Shown here: positions 20,025 to 29,146 of the stretch, piece after piece
Position numbering within the stretch: position 1 is the stretch's first letter
Layout: the number at the start of each line of letters is the position of its first letter
NCBI GenBank assembly: GCA_018675425.1
Contig: JABGYD010000032.1
Location: 1 to 51,268, forward strand
Direction of reading: 5' to 3'
DNA from: Kordiimonadaceae bacterium
GTDB taxonomy: Bacteria; Pseudomonadota; Alphaproteobacteria; Sphingomonadales; Emcibacteraceae
DNA length: 51,268 nucleotides
The notes under the pieces: model-generated
The model's input: only the letters and a program-made list of their open reading frames with translations
Databases searched by the model: none
Told to the model about the DNA's origin: nothing
Translations under genes and position numbers: made by a program

Positions 20025-21161
20025 CTAAGTATCTACCTCTATTTTTCCATCAGAAAAATGAAAAAATTTCGCAGATTTTTCTATTTGTCTAAAAAGGGAT
20101 TTATCCGTTCCCGTCAACCAAACCTGAGAACCTATATCCCGAAGTTCTTCAAATAAATAACCACGCCGGCTTTCGTCCAGGTGAGCCGCTACTTCATCAA
20201 GCAACAAAAGAGGTGGCGCGCCAAATTGAGTGGCACTAAGGCGGGCACTAGCAAGAGTTATTCCAATCAAAAGTGCTTTTTGCTCTCCCGTAGAACACAG
20301 ATCTGCTGGCATATTTTTTTCTGCATGCCTTACCAACAGATCCGATTTATGAGGCCCTATTGAAGTCCTCCCCGACTTACTGTCATAACTTCGTGTTGAA
20401 AAAAGTCGTTCGCAAAAGGTTCGTTCCACCTCAAGTGCTGGCCTGTGGCTCAATTCTTTTTCAAGTTCCCCGCCAATTGAAAGTACTGCAGTTGGAAATT
20501 CTGACTGGCTCTCTTGGATCGCCTGTGATAATTTTCCAAGTGCATCAAGCCTAGCCGCGGCCACCGCTACCCCATGCTCAGCCATACGCTTTTCCAAACT
20601 TTCAAGCCAGAGTTGATCTGCATTTTCTTCACTCAACAACCGACCTCGTTCTCGCATTACTTTTTCATATGCGTTAACCTCACGTGCGTGACTTGGATAA
20701 TATGCGGCCACCAGGCGGTCAAGAAAGCGACGCCTACCTGACGTTCCCTCTATAAACAGTCTGTCCATTTGTGGCGTAAGCCAAGCCACCTGCAACACAT
20801 TAGCAAAGGCTAGCGGGCTCGATAGTATTTCACCGTCAAGCTTGCCTATCCTGCGGTCTACCGACGTCTCTGATGAAAGTTCATGGCGAGGCTGGAGCCC
20901 ACTTCCGAGTTGCCGCTCGCCGTCTGGAGTTATTACACGACCAGAAACTGCCCAAGATATACTTGACCCTATGAGATTAACATCTGATAATTTAGCCCTT
21001 CTCAGTCCCCGTCCCGGCGATAAAAACGACAAGGCTTCAAGCAAGTTAGTCTTACCAGCACCATTGGCTCCAACCAAAACAACTGAGTTTGAACCTACAT
21101 TAAGCTCAATATTTTCATATGATCTGAAGTTGCTCAGCAATAAACGGTCCACATAAAGCAC
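20025..21161 (-). CDS. recF: DNA replication and repair protein RecF
   Basis: 378 aa from a GTG at 21161, chosen because AAAGG lies 5 nt upstream and the product then begins MLYVDRLLLSNFRSYE, the normal RecF N-terminus. An in-frame TTG at 21230 would add 23 unrelated residues without an SD. Walker A is GANGAGKTNLLEAL, the signature region STGEQKALLIGITLA, and Walker B LLLLDEVAAHLD. RecF with RecO/RecR loads RecA at gaps. It sits between dnaN and gyrB as in many bacteria. Confidence 0.95.
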   Translation of the reverse strand: MLYVDRLLLSNFRSYENIELNVGSNSVVLVGANGAGKTNLLEALSFLSPGRGLRRAKLSDVNLIGSSISWAVSGRVITPDGERQLGSGLQPRHELSSETSVDRRIGKLDGEILSSPLAFANVLQVAWLTPQMDRLFIEGTSGRRRFLDRLVAAYYPSHAREVNAYEKVMRERGRLLSEENADQLWLESLEKRMAEHGVAVAAARLDALGKLSQAIQESQSEFPTAVLSIGGELEKELSHRPALEVERTFCERLFSTRSYDSKSGRTSIGPHKSDLLVRHAEKNMPADLCSTGEQKALLIGITLASARLSATQFGAPPLLLLDEVAAHLDESRRGYLFEELRDIGSQVWLTGTDKSLFRQIEKSAKFFHFSDGKIEVDT

Positions 21162-21242
21162 AAGCGCCTTTGCTGAAGGTGGAACACTCTTATAATCTTT
21201 AATGGTTCGCGAATTCGATGAATCACTCAACCGAAATACACA

Positions 21243-22364
21243 CTAAACTCTCATCGGCATGAGGACATATAACGCACCCTCATCGGTCAGGTCTCTTAGG
21301 ATCGTTGGCGCTGCAGCATCAGCAAAAGCTACCTGAACCGTATCACCTTCAATTTGAGCAAGTATATCAAGGAGATATCGCGAATTAAAACCAATTTCCA
21401 TGTCGTCAGATTCATAGCTAACCAAAAGCTCCTCGGTGGCGGTACCATGCTCTGGACTATGAACGGAAAGCTTAAGTTGGCCAGCACCCATAGCCAACTT
21501 AACTGACCTAGTTTTATCTGTTGAAATAGTAGATACGCGGTCTACAGATTCTGCAAGAACGTTACTATTCACTTCCATGTTTTTATCATTGCCTTCAGGT
21601 ATTACACGTGTGTAATCTGGAAAGGTTCCATCAATAAGTTTAGATGTCAAAACAATATCTGAAAAACTAAAGCGGATTTTCGTATCTGATAAGCTAACCT
21701 TAACCTCACCCTCATACTCGTCTATAAGCTTCCTAAGTTCGCCAACCGCCTTTCTTGGGACAATAATGCCCGGCATGTCCGCGGCACCTTCCGGCTGGTC
21801 CATATCAAAACGGGCTAACCTATGCCCGTCAGTAGCAACGCCACGAAGTACGTTCTCGCCATTATCGTCGGTGGCCGCATGAAGGTAAATACCATTGAGG
21901 TAGTAACGAGTTTCTTCGGTTGAAACGGCAAAGCGAGTTTTATCAATAAGCCGTTTTAGGTTTACCCCTGTTACTTTAAAATTTACAGGAAACTCACCTT
22001 CAGACATCACAGGAAAATCCTCTCGCGGAAGGCAAGAGAGAGTAAACCTTGAGCGCCCTGCACTTATAGAAAGTCTCGTACTGTCCAAATCATAGTATAG
22101 TTCAACTTGCGACCCATCTGGAAGCTTTCTAACAATATCATATAGTGTGTGGGCTGGAGCAGTGATGCCACCAGGCTCCTGGGTTTCAGCTACAACACTT
22201 TCGCCAATGGCTATATCAAGATCAGTTGCGGCAAGGTTTAGACGGCCGTCTTCACTCTCAAGCAAAACATTCGACAGAATGGGAATAGTGTTTCTACGCT
22301 CAACGACACTTTGAATGTGTCCCAAAGATTTCAGTAATTCACCTCGTTCGATATTCAATTTCAT
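21243..22364 (-). CDS. dnaN: DNA polymerase III sliding clamp, beta subunit
   Basis: 373 aa with the three repeated clamp domains. N-terminus MKLNIERGELLKSLG; GRSRFTLSCLPREDFPVM near residue 105; the hydrophobic-cleft region RYLLDILAQIEGD; and the C-terminal LYVLMPMRV, the standard VxPMR end. The homodimer encircles DNA and tethers Pol III and other partners. It has its own likely promoter in the 192-bp gap after dnaA (22451-22478). Confidence 0.97.
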   Translation of the reverse strand: MKLNIERGELLKSLGHIQSVVERRNTIPILSNVLLESEDGRLNLAATDLDIAIGESVVAETQEPGGITAPAHTLYDIVRKLPDGSQVELYYDLDSTRLSISAGRSRFTLSCLPREDFPVMSEGEFPVNFKVTGVNLKRLIDKTRFAVSTEETRYYLNGIYLHAATDDNGENVLRGVATDGHRLARFDMDQPEGAADMPGIIVPRKAVGELRKLIDEYEGEVKVSLSDTKIRFSFSDIVLTSKLIDGTFPDYTRVIPEGNDKNMEVNSNVLAESVDRVSTISTDKTRSVKLAMGAGQLKLSVHSPEHGTATEELLVSYESDDMEIGFNSRYLLDILAQIEGDTVQVAFADAAAPTILRDLTDEGALYVLMPMRV

Positions 22365-22450
22365 TTGATAATTTCACGCTTCATATTTATTATAATTTTA
22401 GCCCAAGACTTAGATAGTCCGTTTGATATTTTTTAATTTAACTGAGAAAC

Positions 22451-22478
22451 AGACTACCATAAATAGACATGAGGTCAA
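22451..22478 (-). promoter_or_regulatory. Candidate dnaN promoter
   Basis: On the minus strand TTGACC (22473-22478), a 16-bp spacer and TAGTCT (22451-22456) lie about 85 bp before the dnaN start. It would let dnaN-recF-gyrB be transcribed apart from dnaA. No DnaA box is visible beside it. Confidence 0.45.
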
Positions 22479-22556
22479 TGGGTTTTTCACCGCATTCCTG
22501 CCGAGTCGCATTATATTTTAAACTCAAATTAAAAGCGCTTAAATAGAGCCTTAAAT

Positions 22557-23987
22557 TTACGTGCTAAACATTCTTTCTAGATGCAAAATATCTTCGTCTA
22601 GGACACTGTCAGTCTGACGTAGTTCATCTATTCGTTTAACTGCGTGCATCACGGTTGTATGGTCTCGGCCGCCAAACTTGCGGCCGATAGACGGCAGGGA
22701 CTTTGAGGTCAAATGCTTGCAGAGATACATAGCAACCTGCCTTGGACGAGCGACTTGACGGGCCCGACGCGCAGAAAGAAGATCGGAAAGTTTAATATTA
22801 AAGTAGTCAGCTACTCGCCGTTGAATTTCATCTGCCGTCACACGCCGATCATTAGCCCGTAATAGATCCTGTAATACCTCTTGGGTCATATCAAGTGTTA
22901 TTGGCCTACCAATCAGCGTTGAATGAGCAACCATCCTATTAAAAGCGCCCTCAAGTTCACGAACATTTGAGCTGATCCGACGAGCAAGGAATTCGAGCAC
23001 CTCACTTTGAATTTCAACTTCTGGTACACCATTTGCTTTTTGCTGCAAAATACCGAGCCTAAGCTCATAATCAGTCGGATGAATGTCAGCAACTAGGCCC
23101 CACCCAAGTCTTGAACGAATCCGCTCCTCAACGCCATCAAGATTTGATGGTGATCTATCAGCCGATAGCACCACTTGTCGGTGATGATCAATGAGCGCAT
23201 TAAATGTATGAAAAAATTCTTCCTGGGTTGAATTTTTATTAGCAATGAATTGAAGGTCATCGATCATCAATAAGTCTACATTACGGAATTTCTTTTTAAA
23301 AGACATGGTATCTTTGTAGCGGATCGAAGATACAAACTGATACATAAATTGTTCAGCAGACAAATAAACCACCTTACGTTCCGGAAAATATTCACGGTTA
23401 GCCCAGGCAATAGAATGCATTAGGTGCGTTTTTCCCAAACCAACCCCACCATGCAAAAAAAGCGGATTAAAATTAACATCTTTATTTTCAGCAACTCGTC
23501 GGGCTGCAGCATAAGCAAGCTCATTTGATTTACCCACCACAAAACTATCGAAGGTAAAACGCGGATCAAGCAGTGCTCCAAATTGATCATCTCGAATAAT
23601 TTTGACCTGCTCAGTCGAGGCAATATCAGTTGTTTTTTTTAAAATTTTACCAGAAGGGCTAGCTGGCAACACTTTATGATCCAACCCCTTATGACTAGAG
23701 AGGACCATAATTTCAATATCATTCACATGGCCGTTAACTTTACTCCAAGCACTTTTTATACGTTCAGAAAAATTTTCCATGATCCAGTTGCGCATGAAAC
23801 GTGTCGGCGCAGCCATCACAGCGCAGCCGTCTTCAATATTGACGAGAGCAAGTGGCTTGATCCAGCTTTTATAACTACTTTCATCAAAGTCTGATCGCAA
23901 GTAGTCCAGAACCGAAACCCATTGCGCATCAATAGTGTCTTTTAATATTACTTTTGTTGGATCTTGCTGAATTAATTTTTTTGCCAT
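22557..23987 (-). CDS. dnaA: Chromosomal replication initiator protein DnaA
   Basis: 476 aa. Domain I is at about residues 20-90 (WVSVLDYLRSDFDESSYKSWI). The AAA+ domain III has Walker A GGVGLGKTHLMHS, Walker B LLMIDDLQFI and the arginine-finger region RSRLGWGLVADI. Domain IV carries the DnaA-box-binding signature GGRDHTTVMHAVKRI near the C-terminus. It opens oriC and autoregulates in many bacteria. Just downstream of a rhodanese gene (36 bp), with which it may share a promoter. Confidence 0.97.
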   Translation of the reverse strand: MAKKLIQQDPTKVILKDTIDAQWVSVLDYLRSDFDESSYKSWIKPLALVNIEDGCAVMAAPTRFMRNWIMENFSERIKSAWSKVNGHVNDIEIMVLSSHKGLDHKVLPASPSGKILKKTTDIASTEQVKIIRDDQFGALLDPRFTFDSFVVGKSNELAYAAARRVAENKDVNFNPLFLHGGVGLGKTHLMHSIAWANREYFPERKVVYLSAEQFMYQFVSSIRYKDTMSFKKKFRNVDLLMIDDLQFIANKNSTQEEFFHTFNALIDHHRQVVLSADRSPSNLDGVEERIRSRLGWGLVADIHPTDYELRLGILQQKANGVPEVEIQSEVLEFLARRISSNVRELEGAFNRMVAHSTLIGRPITLDMTQEVLQDLLRANDRRVTADEIQRRVADYFNIKLSDLLSARRARQVARPRQVAMYLCKHLTSKSLPSIGRKFGGRDHTTVMHAVKRIDELRQTDSVLDEDILHLERMFST

Positions 23988-24023
23988 TTAAACTATTTCT
24001 TCATCTTAAAAAATTATTACCAA

Positions 24024-24443
24024 TTAATGCTTCCATGGAAGGCTCAGTCCCTGCCAACCTGTTTTTCTGCCGCGGTGGCCAAATTCATCTGGTGTCCCCT
24101 CAAAGCCCTCTAATATATTATAACTATGCCTAAAACCAACATCATTAGCTGCTATAGCAGCGCCGACGGATCTGATACCACCTCGGCATAAAAAATAAAT
24201 AGGCGTATCTTTATTTGGTACAGCCTGACTAAGCTCAGATAGGAAAGCTGTATTTGGAACTCCATCGGGGAAACTAACCCATTCAATTAAAATACTATTC
24301 TTGGAAAGGCCTGATAAATCAACGACACCAACACATTTCCATTCAGCAAGTGTTCGCACATCAACTAATACTGCACTTTTATCCCGAGCAAGCACATCCC
24401 AGGCTTCTTTAGGCGTGACATCACCCTTATATTGTCTGGTCAT
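24024..24443 (-). CDS. Rhodanese-like sulfurtransferase domain protein
   Basis: 139 aa, a single rhodanese domain. It starts with the CH2A-like VLVDVRTLAEWKCVGV. The active-site loop is FLCRGGIRS, with Cys as nucleophile, and the CH2B-type SYNILEGFEG follows. The tail GRKTGWQGLSLPWKH is typical of alphaproteobacterial members. It presumably transfers or traffics persulfide sulfur; the substrate is unknown. A GAGGGAA SD precedes the ATG. It lies immediately upstream of dnaA on the same strand, so its expression may be tied to replication initiation, but no functional link is shown. Confidence 0.9.
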   Translation of the reverse strand: MTRQYKGDVTPKEAWDVLARDKSAVLVDVRTLAEWKCVGVVDLSGLSKNSILIEWVSFPDGVPNTAFLSELSQAVPNKDTPIYFLCRGGIRSVGAAIAANDVGFRHSYNILEGFEGTPDEFGHRGRKTGWQGLSLPWKH

Positions 24444-24588
24444 ATTTGGTGTTCCCTCTATTAAACTTTATATTTCGATCATTAATTGAGCTTTTTTAGA
24501 AACAAAAGTCTATCAAGCTGCAAAATTTATTCTGCAGGGCGACGCCTCTATTGATGTCGATAAATTCTTATGTGATTAAACTACCCAT

Positions 24589-24610
24589 CATATTGCCATC
24601 ATGCAATATG
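24589..24610. repeat. Perfect 8-bp inverted repeat with 6-nt loop
   Basis: Arms CATATTGC (24589-24596) and GCAATATG (24603-24610) around CATCAT. There is no adjoining T-run, so it is not an intrinsic terminator. It lies about 150 bp upstream of the rhodanese-dnaA start, a possible protein site or cruciform. Confidence 0.45.
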
Positions 24611-24662
24611 ACTCCAGCCAAAAAAATAAAATAAAATACTATTCTATGTATTTACCTGAGCA

Positions 24663-24686
24663 CTACCTACTAGATGTAGTAGGTAG
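24663..24686. repeat. Perfect 10-bp inverted repeat with 4-nt loop
   Basis: Arms CTACCTACTA (24663-24672) and TAGTAGGTAG (24677-24686) around GATG. It is a strong hairpin without a good T-run on either side. It could be a backup terminator, an mRNA-end stabiliser for rpsT, or a DNA-level site near dnaA. Confidence 0.5.
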
Positions 24687-24753
24687 CCAATACAGAAAAA
24701 AAATCTCCCATAACTTAAAAGAACATAAGAAGAATATCCAAAAATAAGATGGC

Positions 24754-24791
24754 AAAAAAAAAGTCAGACCATAACAGGTTTGACTTTTTTT
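24754..24791 (-). terminator. Intrinsic terminator of rpsT (bidirectional shape)
   Basis: A-rich left side, stem GTCAGACC (24763-24770) pairing with GGTTTGAC (24777-24784, one G-U) around ATAACA, and a run of seven T on the right. Read on the minus strand it also ends in a T-run, so it terminates rpsT about 85 nt after its stop and could work in both directions. Confidence 0.85.
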
Positions 24792-24876
24792 GATCAATTT
24801 TAGTCTTTAGTAGGACTTTATTCTTGCGAATCGTTACTAACTCTAACGCGACTCGAAACTATCTCTGCTAAGAGAA

Positions 24877-25140
24877 CTAACTGAGAGCTTTCACTCGTTT
24901 GGATAGACGTGAAACTTTACGGGAAGCTGTCTTCTTATGAAAAATACCCTTAGTTACTCCACGCATTAATTCTGGTTGCGCTGCTTTAAGAGCAACCTTT
25001 GCTTCATCAGCATTACCAGCTTCAACTGCAAGTTCAACTTTTTTCACAAATGTGCGAATTCGACTGCGACGTGCCTTATTGATATCTTCACGCGCTGCAT
25101 TACGCCGCACTCTTTTCTTAGCTTGTAATGTGTTAGCCAT
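24877..25140 (-). CDS. rpsT: 30S ribosomal protein S20
   Basis: 87 aa, highly basic, all-helical S20. N-terminus [27 protein letters not shown] trimmed to its signature parts: KKRVRRN and [13 protein letters not shown]. The C-terminal [23 protein letters not shown] is also diagnostic in pieces (FHKKTASRK). It binds 16S rRNA early in 30S assembly. Its own promoter (25248-25276) and terminator (24754-24791) make it a single-gene unit, with a leader of about 100 nt. Confidence 0.97.
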   Translation of the reverse strand: MANTLQAKKRVRRNAAREDINKARRSRIRTFVKKVELAVEAGNADEAKVALKAAQPELMRGVTKGIFHKKTASRKVSRLSKRVKALS

Positions 25141-25463
25141 TATTTTTTATTCCTTTAGCGACCGCGTTCTCAAAAACTGCATTTATTTTTAAATTAGCAG
25201 GAGAACCACTTTCTTCAAATAATTATCAATTCTTCTCTAATTTGTGGCTTATAAACATGCTATAACCATTGGTCAACAAGCTTTTCATATATTTAACCTG
25301 ATTGACCAAATTAATCCTAATTTTTTCTTCTTTTGTACTTTATTAGGCTCGACCTCCTCCATTATGACCCACAGACCTTCACAAGCACTATTCAAACCAG
25401 TCATTTATAGCAGAAAAACTAACTCGCCAATCGAATCACACCGTAGTCTTATCGCAATAAAAA
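25141..25463. other. 323-bp non-coding interval upstream of rpsT
   Basis: It holds the rpsT leader and promoter. A plus-strand open frame (25244-25489) crosses it, but its product has no family features and overlaps the rpsT promoter. I see nothing else supportable. Confidence 0.6.
25248..25276 (-). promoter_or_regulatory. rpsT promoter
   Basis: On the minus strand TTGACC (25271-25276), a 17-bp spacer and TATAAG (25248-25253). It starts RNA near 25241, about 100 nt before the rpsT ATG. A good match with ideal spacing. Confidence 0.65.
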
Positions 25464-25856
25464 TTATTTTGGCACAAGCGAATAGCTAATGATTGTTTTG
25501 TTATCCGTCACAGAGATATCAAGAAGTAAACTTTCTGTCCCTCTGGTCGCTTTAATGCAAAAAACTAAGTTGGGGTCACAAGACGCAGACTGATCAATAC
25601 TCCATTCAAGAGACGGAAGTGCCATACTATAATATATATGAACATCCTTAGCCGCGTTTTGTCCACTAGCTTCAGCATATATAATGCGCCCTCCAGGACT
25701 ATCAAAAAGCATTGACCCTTCGTTATTTTCTGTCAATCCATCCATTAGAGGTATGGCCACATCTCTAAGCATATCATTTTCTTGAGCAAGCACAGCAACG
25801 GGTGCTATTAAAAGACTAAGTATTACAAATAAATATAGGTTTGTAGATTTCAACAT
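25464..25856 (-). CDS. Exported hypothetical protein downstream of mutM
   Basis: 130 aa. A signal peptide at residues 1-24 (LYLFVILSLLIAPVAVLAQ) is followed by a small soluble domain: IPLMDGLTENNEGSMLFDSPGGRII, in which PLMDGL and F-SPGGRI look like conserved motifs, then a YYSMALPSLEWS strand and a closing ISYSLVPK. Two cysteines (SCDPNLVFC) may form a disulfide. I recall similar small exported proteins beside mutM in other alphaproteobacteria, without a known function. It starts 13 bp after mutM, so likely the same transcript. Confidence 0.7.
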   Translation of the reverse strand: MLKSTNLYLFVILSLLIAPVAVLAQENDMLRDVAIPLMDGLTENNEGSMLFDSPGGRIIYAEASGQNAAKDVHIYYSMALPSLEWSIDQSASCDPNLVFCIKATRGTESLLLDISVTDNKTIISYSLVPK

Positions 25857-25869
25857 ATTATTAGCCTAC

Positions 25870-26700
25870 TTATTTCTGGCACTCAGGGCAATAAAATGTT
25901 GATCTACCCGCCTGATTAATTCTATTGATCTCCCCTATGCAACCAGGGTTCTTGCAGTATTCCCCTTCACGGCCATAGCAGACAAATTGGTGTTGAAAAT
26001 ATCCAAGATCCCCGTCCGCCCCAACAAAATCCTTGAGGCTAGATCCACCTGCCTCGATCGCACGGTTAAGTACATCTCTAATAATAACCACTAACCGCTC
26101 CACATCATCAATACAGAGGTCTGATGCTTTTTTAGTAGGTGAAATTAGGGCTATATTGAGGGCCTCACAAACATAAATATTACCCAGCCCAACAACTACA
26201 CTCTGGTCAAGAAGATTAATTTTTATCGCAGATTTCTTAATCTTCAACTTCTCCTTTAAATAAGCACCATTAAATTCATTTCCCAGAGGCTCTACAGCCA
26301 TTTTCTTGAAAAGTTTGTGACCTGCCAGTTCACCCTGAGTGCACAGTGTGATAAGACCAAAACGCCGCGGGTCATTATAAATAATCCATTCGCACCGATC
26401 AGTTTCGAAAATGACATGATCATGCTTTTCAAAAGGGGTACTATCTATTTTTCGAACGGTAAATTTACCGGACATTCCTAGGTGGCAGATAATTACATCA
26501 CCGCTATCTAATGGTATTTGTAGATATTTTGCTCGCCGATCAACCGAAAGGACACGACAGCCAATTATTCTTTTTTCGAAATCCTCTGGAATAGCAATGC
26601 GGATTTTATTTCGTCGTTTAGTGACCCCTAGAATTTTTCTTCCTTTTAATGAGGGAATAAGGCCACGTCTGGTAGTTTCTACTTCTGGTAATTCAGGCAT
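25870..26700 (-). CDS. mutM: Formamidopyrimidine-DNA glycosylase
   Basis: 276 aa. The N-terminus MPELPEVETTRRGL gives the catalytic Pro2 and Glu3. The H2TH region is LLDQSVVVGLGNIYVCEAL, and the C-terminal zinc finger uses Cys pairs YCKNPGC (C-x4-C) and FYCPEC with the GRSTFYCP motif. The C-x4-C first pair, instead of C-x2-C, is usual in alphaproteobacterial MutM. It excises 8-oxoguanine and ring-opened purines. Divergent from ubiE with only 47 bp between starts. Confidence 0.96.
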   Translation of the reverse strand: MPELPEVETTRRGLIPSLKGRKILGVTKRRNKIRIAIPEDFEKRIIGCRVLSVDRRAKYLQIPLDSGDVIICHLGMSGKFTVRKIDSTPFEKHDHVIFETDRCEWIIYNDPRRFGLITLCTQGELAGHKLFKKMAVEPLGNEFNGAYLKEKLKIKKSAIKINLLDQSVVVGLGNIYVCEALNIALISPTKKASDLCIDDVERLVVIIRDVLNRAIEAGGSSLKDFVGADGDLGYFQHQFVCYGREGEYCKNPGCIGEINRINQAGRSTFYCPECQK

Positions 26701-26747
26701 TTATTTTACAACTCTGTTAATTCTTAAAGCGTTTCTACTGGAACAGA

Positions 26748-27563
26748 ATGCAACACTGCGCTATGTTCCGCAATATGACAAATAAAGAAAATATAAATAG
26801 AAAAAAAACCATTCATTTTGGCTTCAAAGATGTTCAAGAAGAGGAAAAACAATCTCTTGTCAGAAACGTCTTTGATAGTGTTGCTGAAAAATATGATATT
26901 ATGAATGATGTTATGAGTGGTGGGCTACATAGGCTCTGGAAAAATGACTTTATCCGTGATCTGCGGCCAGAACCGAATATGCATTTACTCGATGTTGCTG
27001 GTGGTACCGGCGATATTGCCTTTCGTTTTTTGAAAGCTGCAAATAAACGGGCTAATAATAAATCAACTTCCGCCATAGTCACCATTTGCGATATTAATCA
27101 AAAAATGCTCGTGGCAGGACGTGCTCGCGCGTTCGATCAGGGTATTTTTGACCCAATTGATTGGGTTGCTGGAAACGCAGAAATGCTGCCCCTTCCTGAT
27201 TGCTCAGTTGACGTCTATACAATTGCTTTTGGCATTCGAAATGTAACTCATATTGATATCGCACTTAAAGAAGCCCTGCGTGTTTTAAAGCCTGGCGGCA
27301 GGTTTATGTGTCTTGAGTTTAGTAGCGTTGATCTTCCACTTCTCAAAAAAATATATGACGTCTACTCCTTTAAACTTATTCCACATTTTGGTGGACTTAT
27401 CACTGGTAATAAAGACAGTTATCAATACTTAGTTGAGAGCATTCGGAAGTTTCCTACCCAAGAAAAATTTATGAAAATGATTGATGATGCAGGATTTAAA
27501 AGAACTTCTTACCGTAATCTATCTGGTGGCATAGTAGCCATACATTCTGGTTGGCGGGTCTAG
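26748..27563 (+). CDS. ubiE: Demethylmenaquinone/ubiquinone C-methyltransferase UbiE
   Basis: 271 aa as given; in-frame ATGs at 26763 and 26775 are also possible. The first has the only SD-like element (TGGAA), while the family core begins near HFGFKDV. SAM-binding motif I is [15 protein letters not shown], followed by ICDINQKML and the [24 protein letters not shown] block specific to UbiE. It C-methylates the quinone ring in ubiquinone synthesis. It overlaps or abuts ubiB, the usual pair. Confidence 0.96.
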   Translation: MQHCAMFRNMTNKENINRKKTIHFGFKDVQEEEKQSLVRNVFDSVAEKYDIMNDVMSGGLHRLWKNDFIRDLRPEPNMHLLDVAGGTGDIAFRFLKAANKRANNKSTSAIVTICDINQKMLVAGRARAFDQGIFDPIDWVAGNAEMLPLPDCSVDVYTIAFGIRNVTHIDIALKEALRVLKPGGRFMCLEFSSVDLPLLKKIYDVYSFKLIPHFGGLITGNKDSYQYLVESIRKFPTQEKFMKMIDDAGFKRTSYRNLSGGIVAIHSGWRV

Positions 27564-27565
27564 TT

Positions 27566-29098
27566 GTGTTTAAATGGATTTTCCATATTGGACGCATCGT
27601 GAAGATTGGACACACACTTTCCAAGCATGATGCGCTTATGGATATTATAAAACTTTTTAACGATGGTCCTAAAAATTTAGAAAAACTTCGCAACATCAAA
27701 TTAAAATATGACGTGAGCGCTAAACCAGAAACCCCCCTTGTTATTGCACTGCAAAATTTAGGTCCAGGCTTTATAAAAATTGGTCAAGCACTCGCCACTA
27801 GACCCGATATTATCGGTACTGAAACTGCCTTTGATCTTTTAAAACTTCAAGACGATGTACCTCCTTTTCCTGGCAAAAAAGCCATCCAAATAATTGAGGC
27901 CGATCTCGGACTTAAAATTACCGATTTATTTGAAGAGTTTAGCGCAGAACCTATCGCCGCAGCGTCAATAGCTCAGGTTCATATGGCAAGAACTATCAAA
28001 GGTAAAAAGGTTGCTGTTAAAGTGTTGCGCCCCGGTATTGCTAAGGCTTTTAAACGCGATCTCGAAGCCTTCACATGGCTGGCAGGCATAGCGGAACTCT
28101 TCTCAAACGAAGCACGGCGCCTCCGTCCAAGTAAGGTGATTGAAACCATTGCCGAGGTTATCTCTCTGGAGATGGATTTACGTATTGAGGCGGCCTCTGC
28201 CGCAGAGCTTAAACAAAATGTAAAAAACAATCCTTATTATGATGTGCCCGAAGTAGACTGGAGCCGAACCAGCCGCCGAGTGCTTACAACCGGCTGGGTT
28301 GATGGTATATCTTTTAAAAAATTGGAAAAAATTAAAAGTGCCGGCCTTAATCCTAACAAGCTTGCGGAAAATTTAGTGCAAAGCTTTCTAAGTCAAGCGC
28401 TTAATGACGGGTTTTTTCATGCCGACCTTCATCAGGGTAATTTATTTGCCTCTTTGGATAACAAGGTTACAGCCATTGATTTTGGTATTATGGGCCGTAT
28501 TGATCTTCCTACACGGCGGGCTTTAGCCAATATTTTATATGGCTTTGCAAACCAAGATTACGACCGTATTGCCAAAGCGCACTTTGATATGGGGTACGTT
28601 CCTAAAAATCAAGACTATGTTAATTTTAAGCAGGCAATTCGTGCCATCGGCGAACCCGTTGTTGGTAAGCCACTTAGCGAGATATCGGCGGGTAAATTAC
28701 TCGGCCAGCTTTTTGAAACTACTACTCGTTTTAATATGAGCACACAACCACAACTAATCTTGTTACAAAAAACTATGGTCACGGCTGAAGGGGTTGCTCT
28801 TAATTTAAATCCAGACATAAATATGTGGGAAGTTTCACGTCCAATTATTGAAAAATGGGTTTCCGAAAATCTTAATCCGATAGCAATAATTAAAGACGCA
28901 TTTAAAATTACGTTTGATACCCTGTCCAGACTGCCACAGATTATTGTAGATGTTGAAAAAATAGTTGACCAAGCTAAGCAGATGCCGTCACCTAATATGC
29001 AGAGAAGAAGTTCCGCTATACTAGTTTTATACGGTCTTTTGGCAGGCATACTTGGAAGTGCGCTTTTTTATTCTCTTTATATAATGTTGCAACTCTAG
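27566..29098 (+). CDS. ubiB: Ubiquinone biosynthesis kinase-like protein UbiB
   Basis: 510 aa from a GTG at 27566, 2 nt after the ubiE stop, giving MFKWIFHIGRIVKIGHTLSKHDAL as the start of the product in the usual alphaproteobacterial style. A TTG at 27551 would add five residues. ABC1/ADCK hallmarks: the KxGQ-type GPGFIKIGQALATRPD, the Ala-rich nucleotide loop AAASIAQVH, Lys in VAVKVLRPG, and HADLHQGNLF with AIDFGIMG. The C-terminus is a membrane helix (AILVLYGLLAGILGSALF). UbiB is an atypical ATPase needed for ubiquinone synthesis. Confidence 0.95.
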   Translation: MFKWIFHIGRIVKIGHTLSKHDALMDIIKLFNDGPKNLEKLRNIKLKYDVSAKPETPLVIALQNLGPGFIKIGQALATRPDIIGTETAFDLLKLQDDVPPFPGKKAIQIIEADLGLKITDLFEEFSAEPIAAASIAQVHMARTIKGKKVAVKVLRPGIAKAFKRDLEAFTWLAGIAELFSNEARRLRPSKVIETIAEVISLEMDLRIEAASAAELKQNVKNNPYYDVPEVDWSRTSRRVLTTGWVDGISFKKLEKIKSAGLNPNKLAENLVQSFLSQALNDGFFHADLHQGNLFASLDNKVTAIDFGIMGRIDLPTRRALANILYGFANQDYDRIAKAHFDMGYVPKNQDYVNFKQAIRAIGEPVVGKPLSEISAGKLLGQLFETTTRFNMSTQPQLILLQKTMVTAEGVALNLNPDINMWEVSRPIIEKWVSENLNPIAIIKDAFKITFDTLSRLPQIIVDVEKIVDQAKQMPSPNMQRRSSAILVLYGLLAGILGSALFYSLYIMLQL

Positions 29099-29146
29099 GT
29101 ATCAGCGTTTATCTTTAATGTAGACACAATAAAGAGAGATAGACTT

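Larger units (their letters stand above)
24444..24876. other. 433-bp non-coding interval between rpsT and the rhodanese-dnaA pair
   Basis: No gene is supported here. It holds the rpsT terminator, two perfect hairpins and AT-rich DNA, and must contain the promoter for rhodanese-dnaA, which I cannot place firmly. I found no TTATCCACA-type DnaA boxes by eye, so it is not called as oriC. Confidence 0.6.

Noticed and set aside
24611-24855. Cluster of three GANTC (CcrM) sites near dnaA
   Set aside because: About one or two are expected by chance in this length and composition.
24444-24876. oriC next to dnaA
   Set aside because: No TTATCCACA-like boxes were found by eye, and alphaproteobacterial origins are often away from dnaA.
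25244-25489. 81-aa plus-strand open frame upstream of rpsT
   Set aside because: No family features or SD; it covers the rpsT promoter and runs into the next gene antisense.
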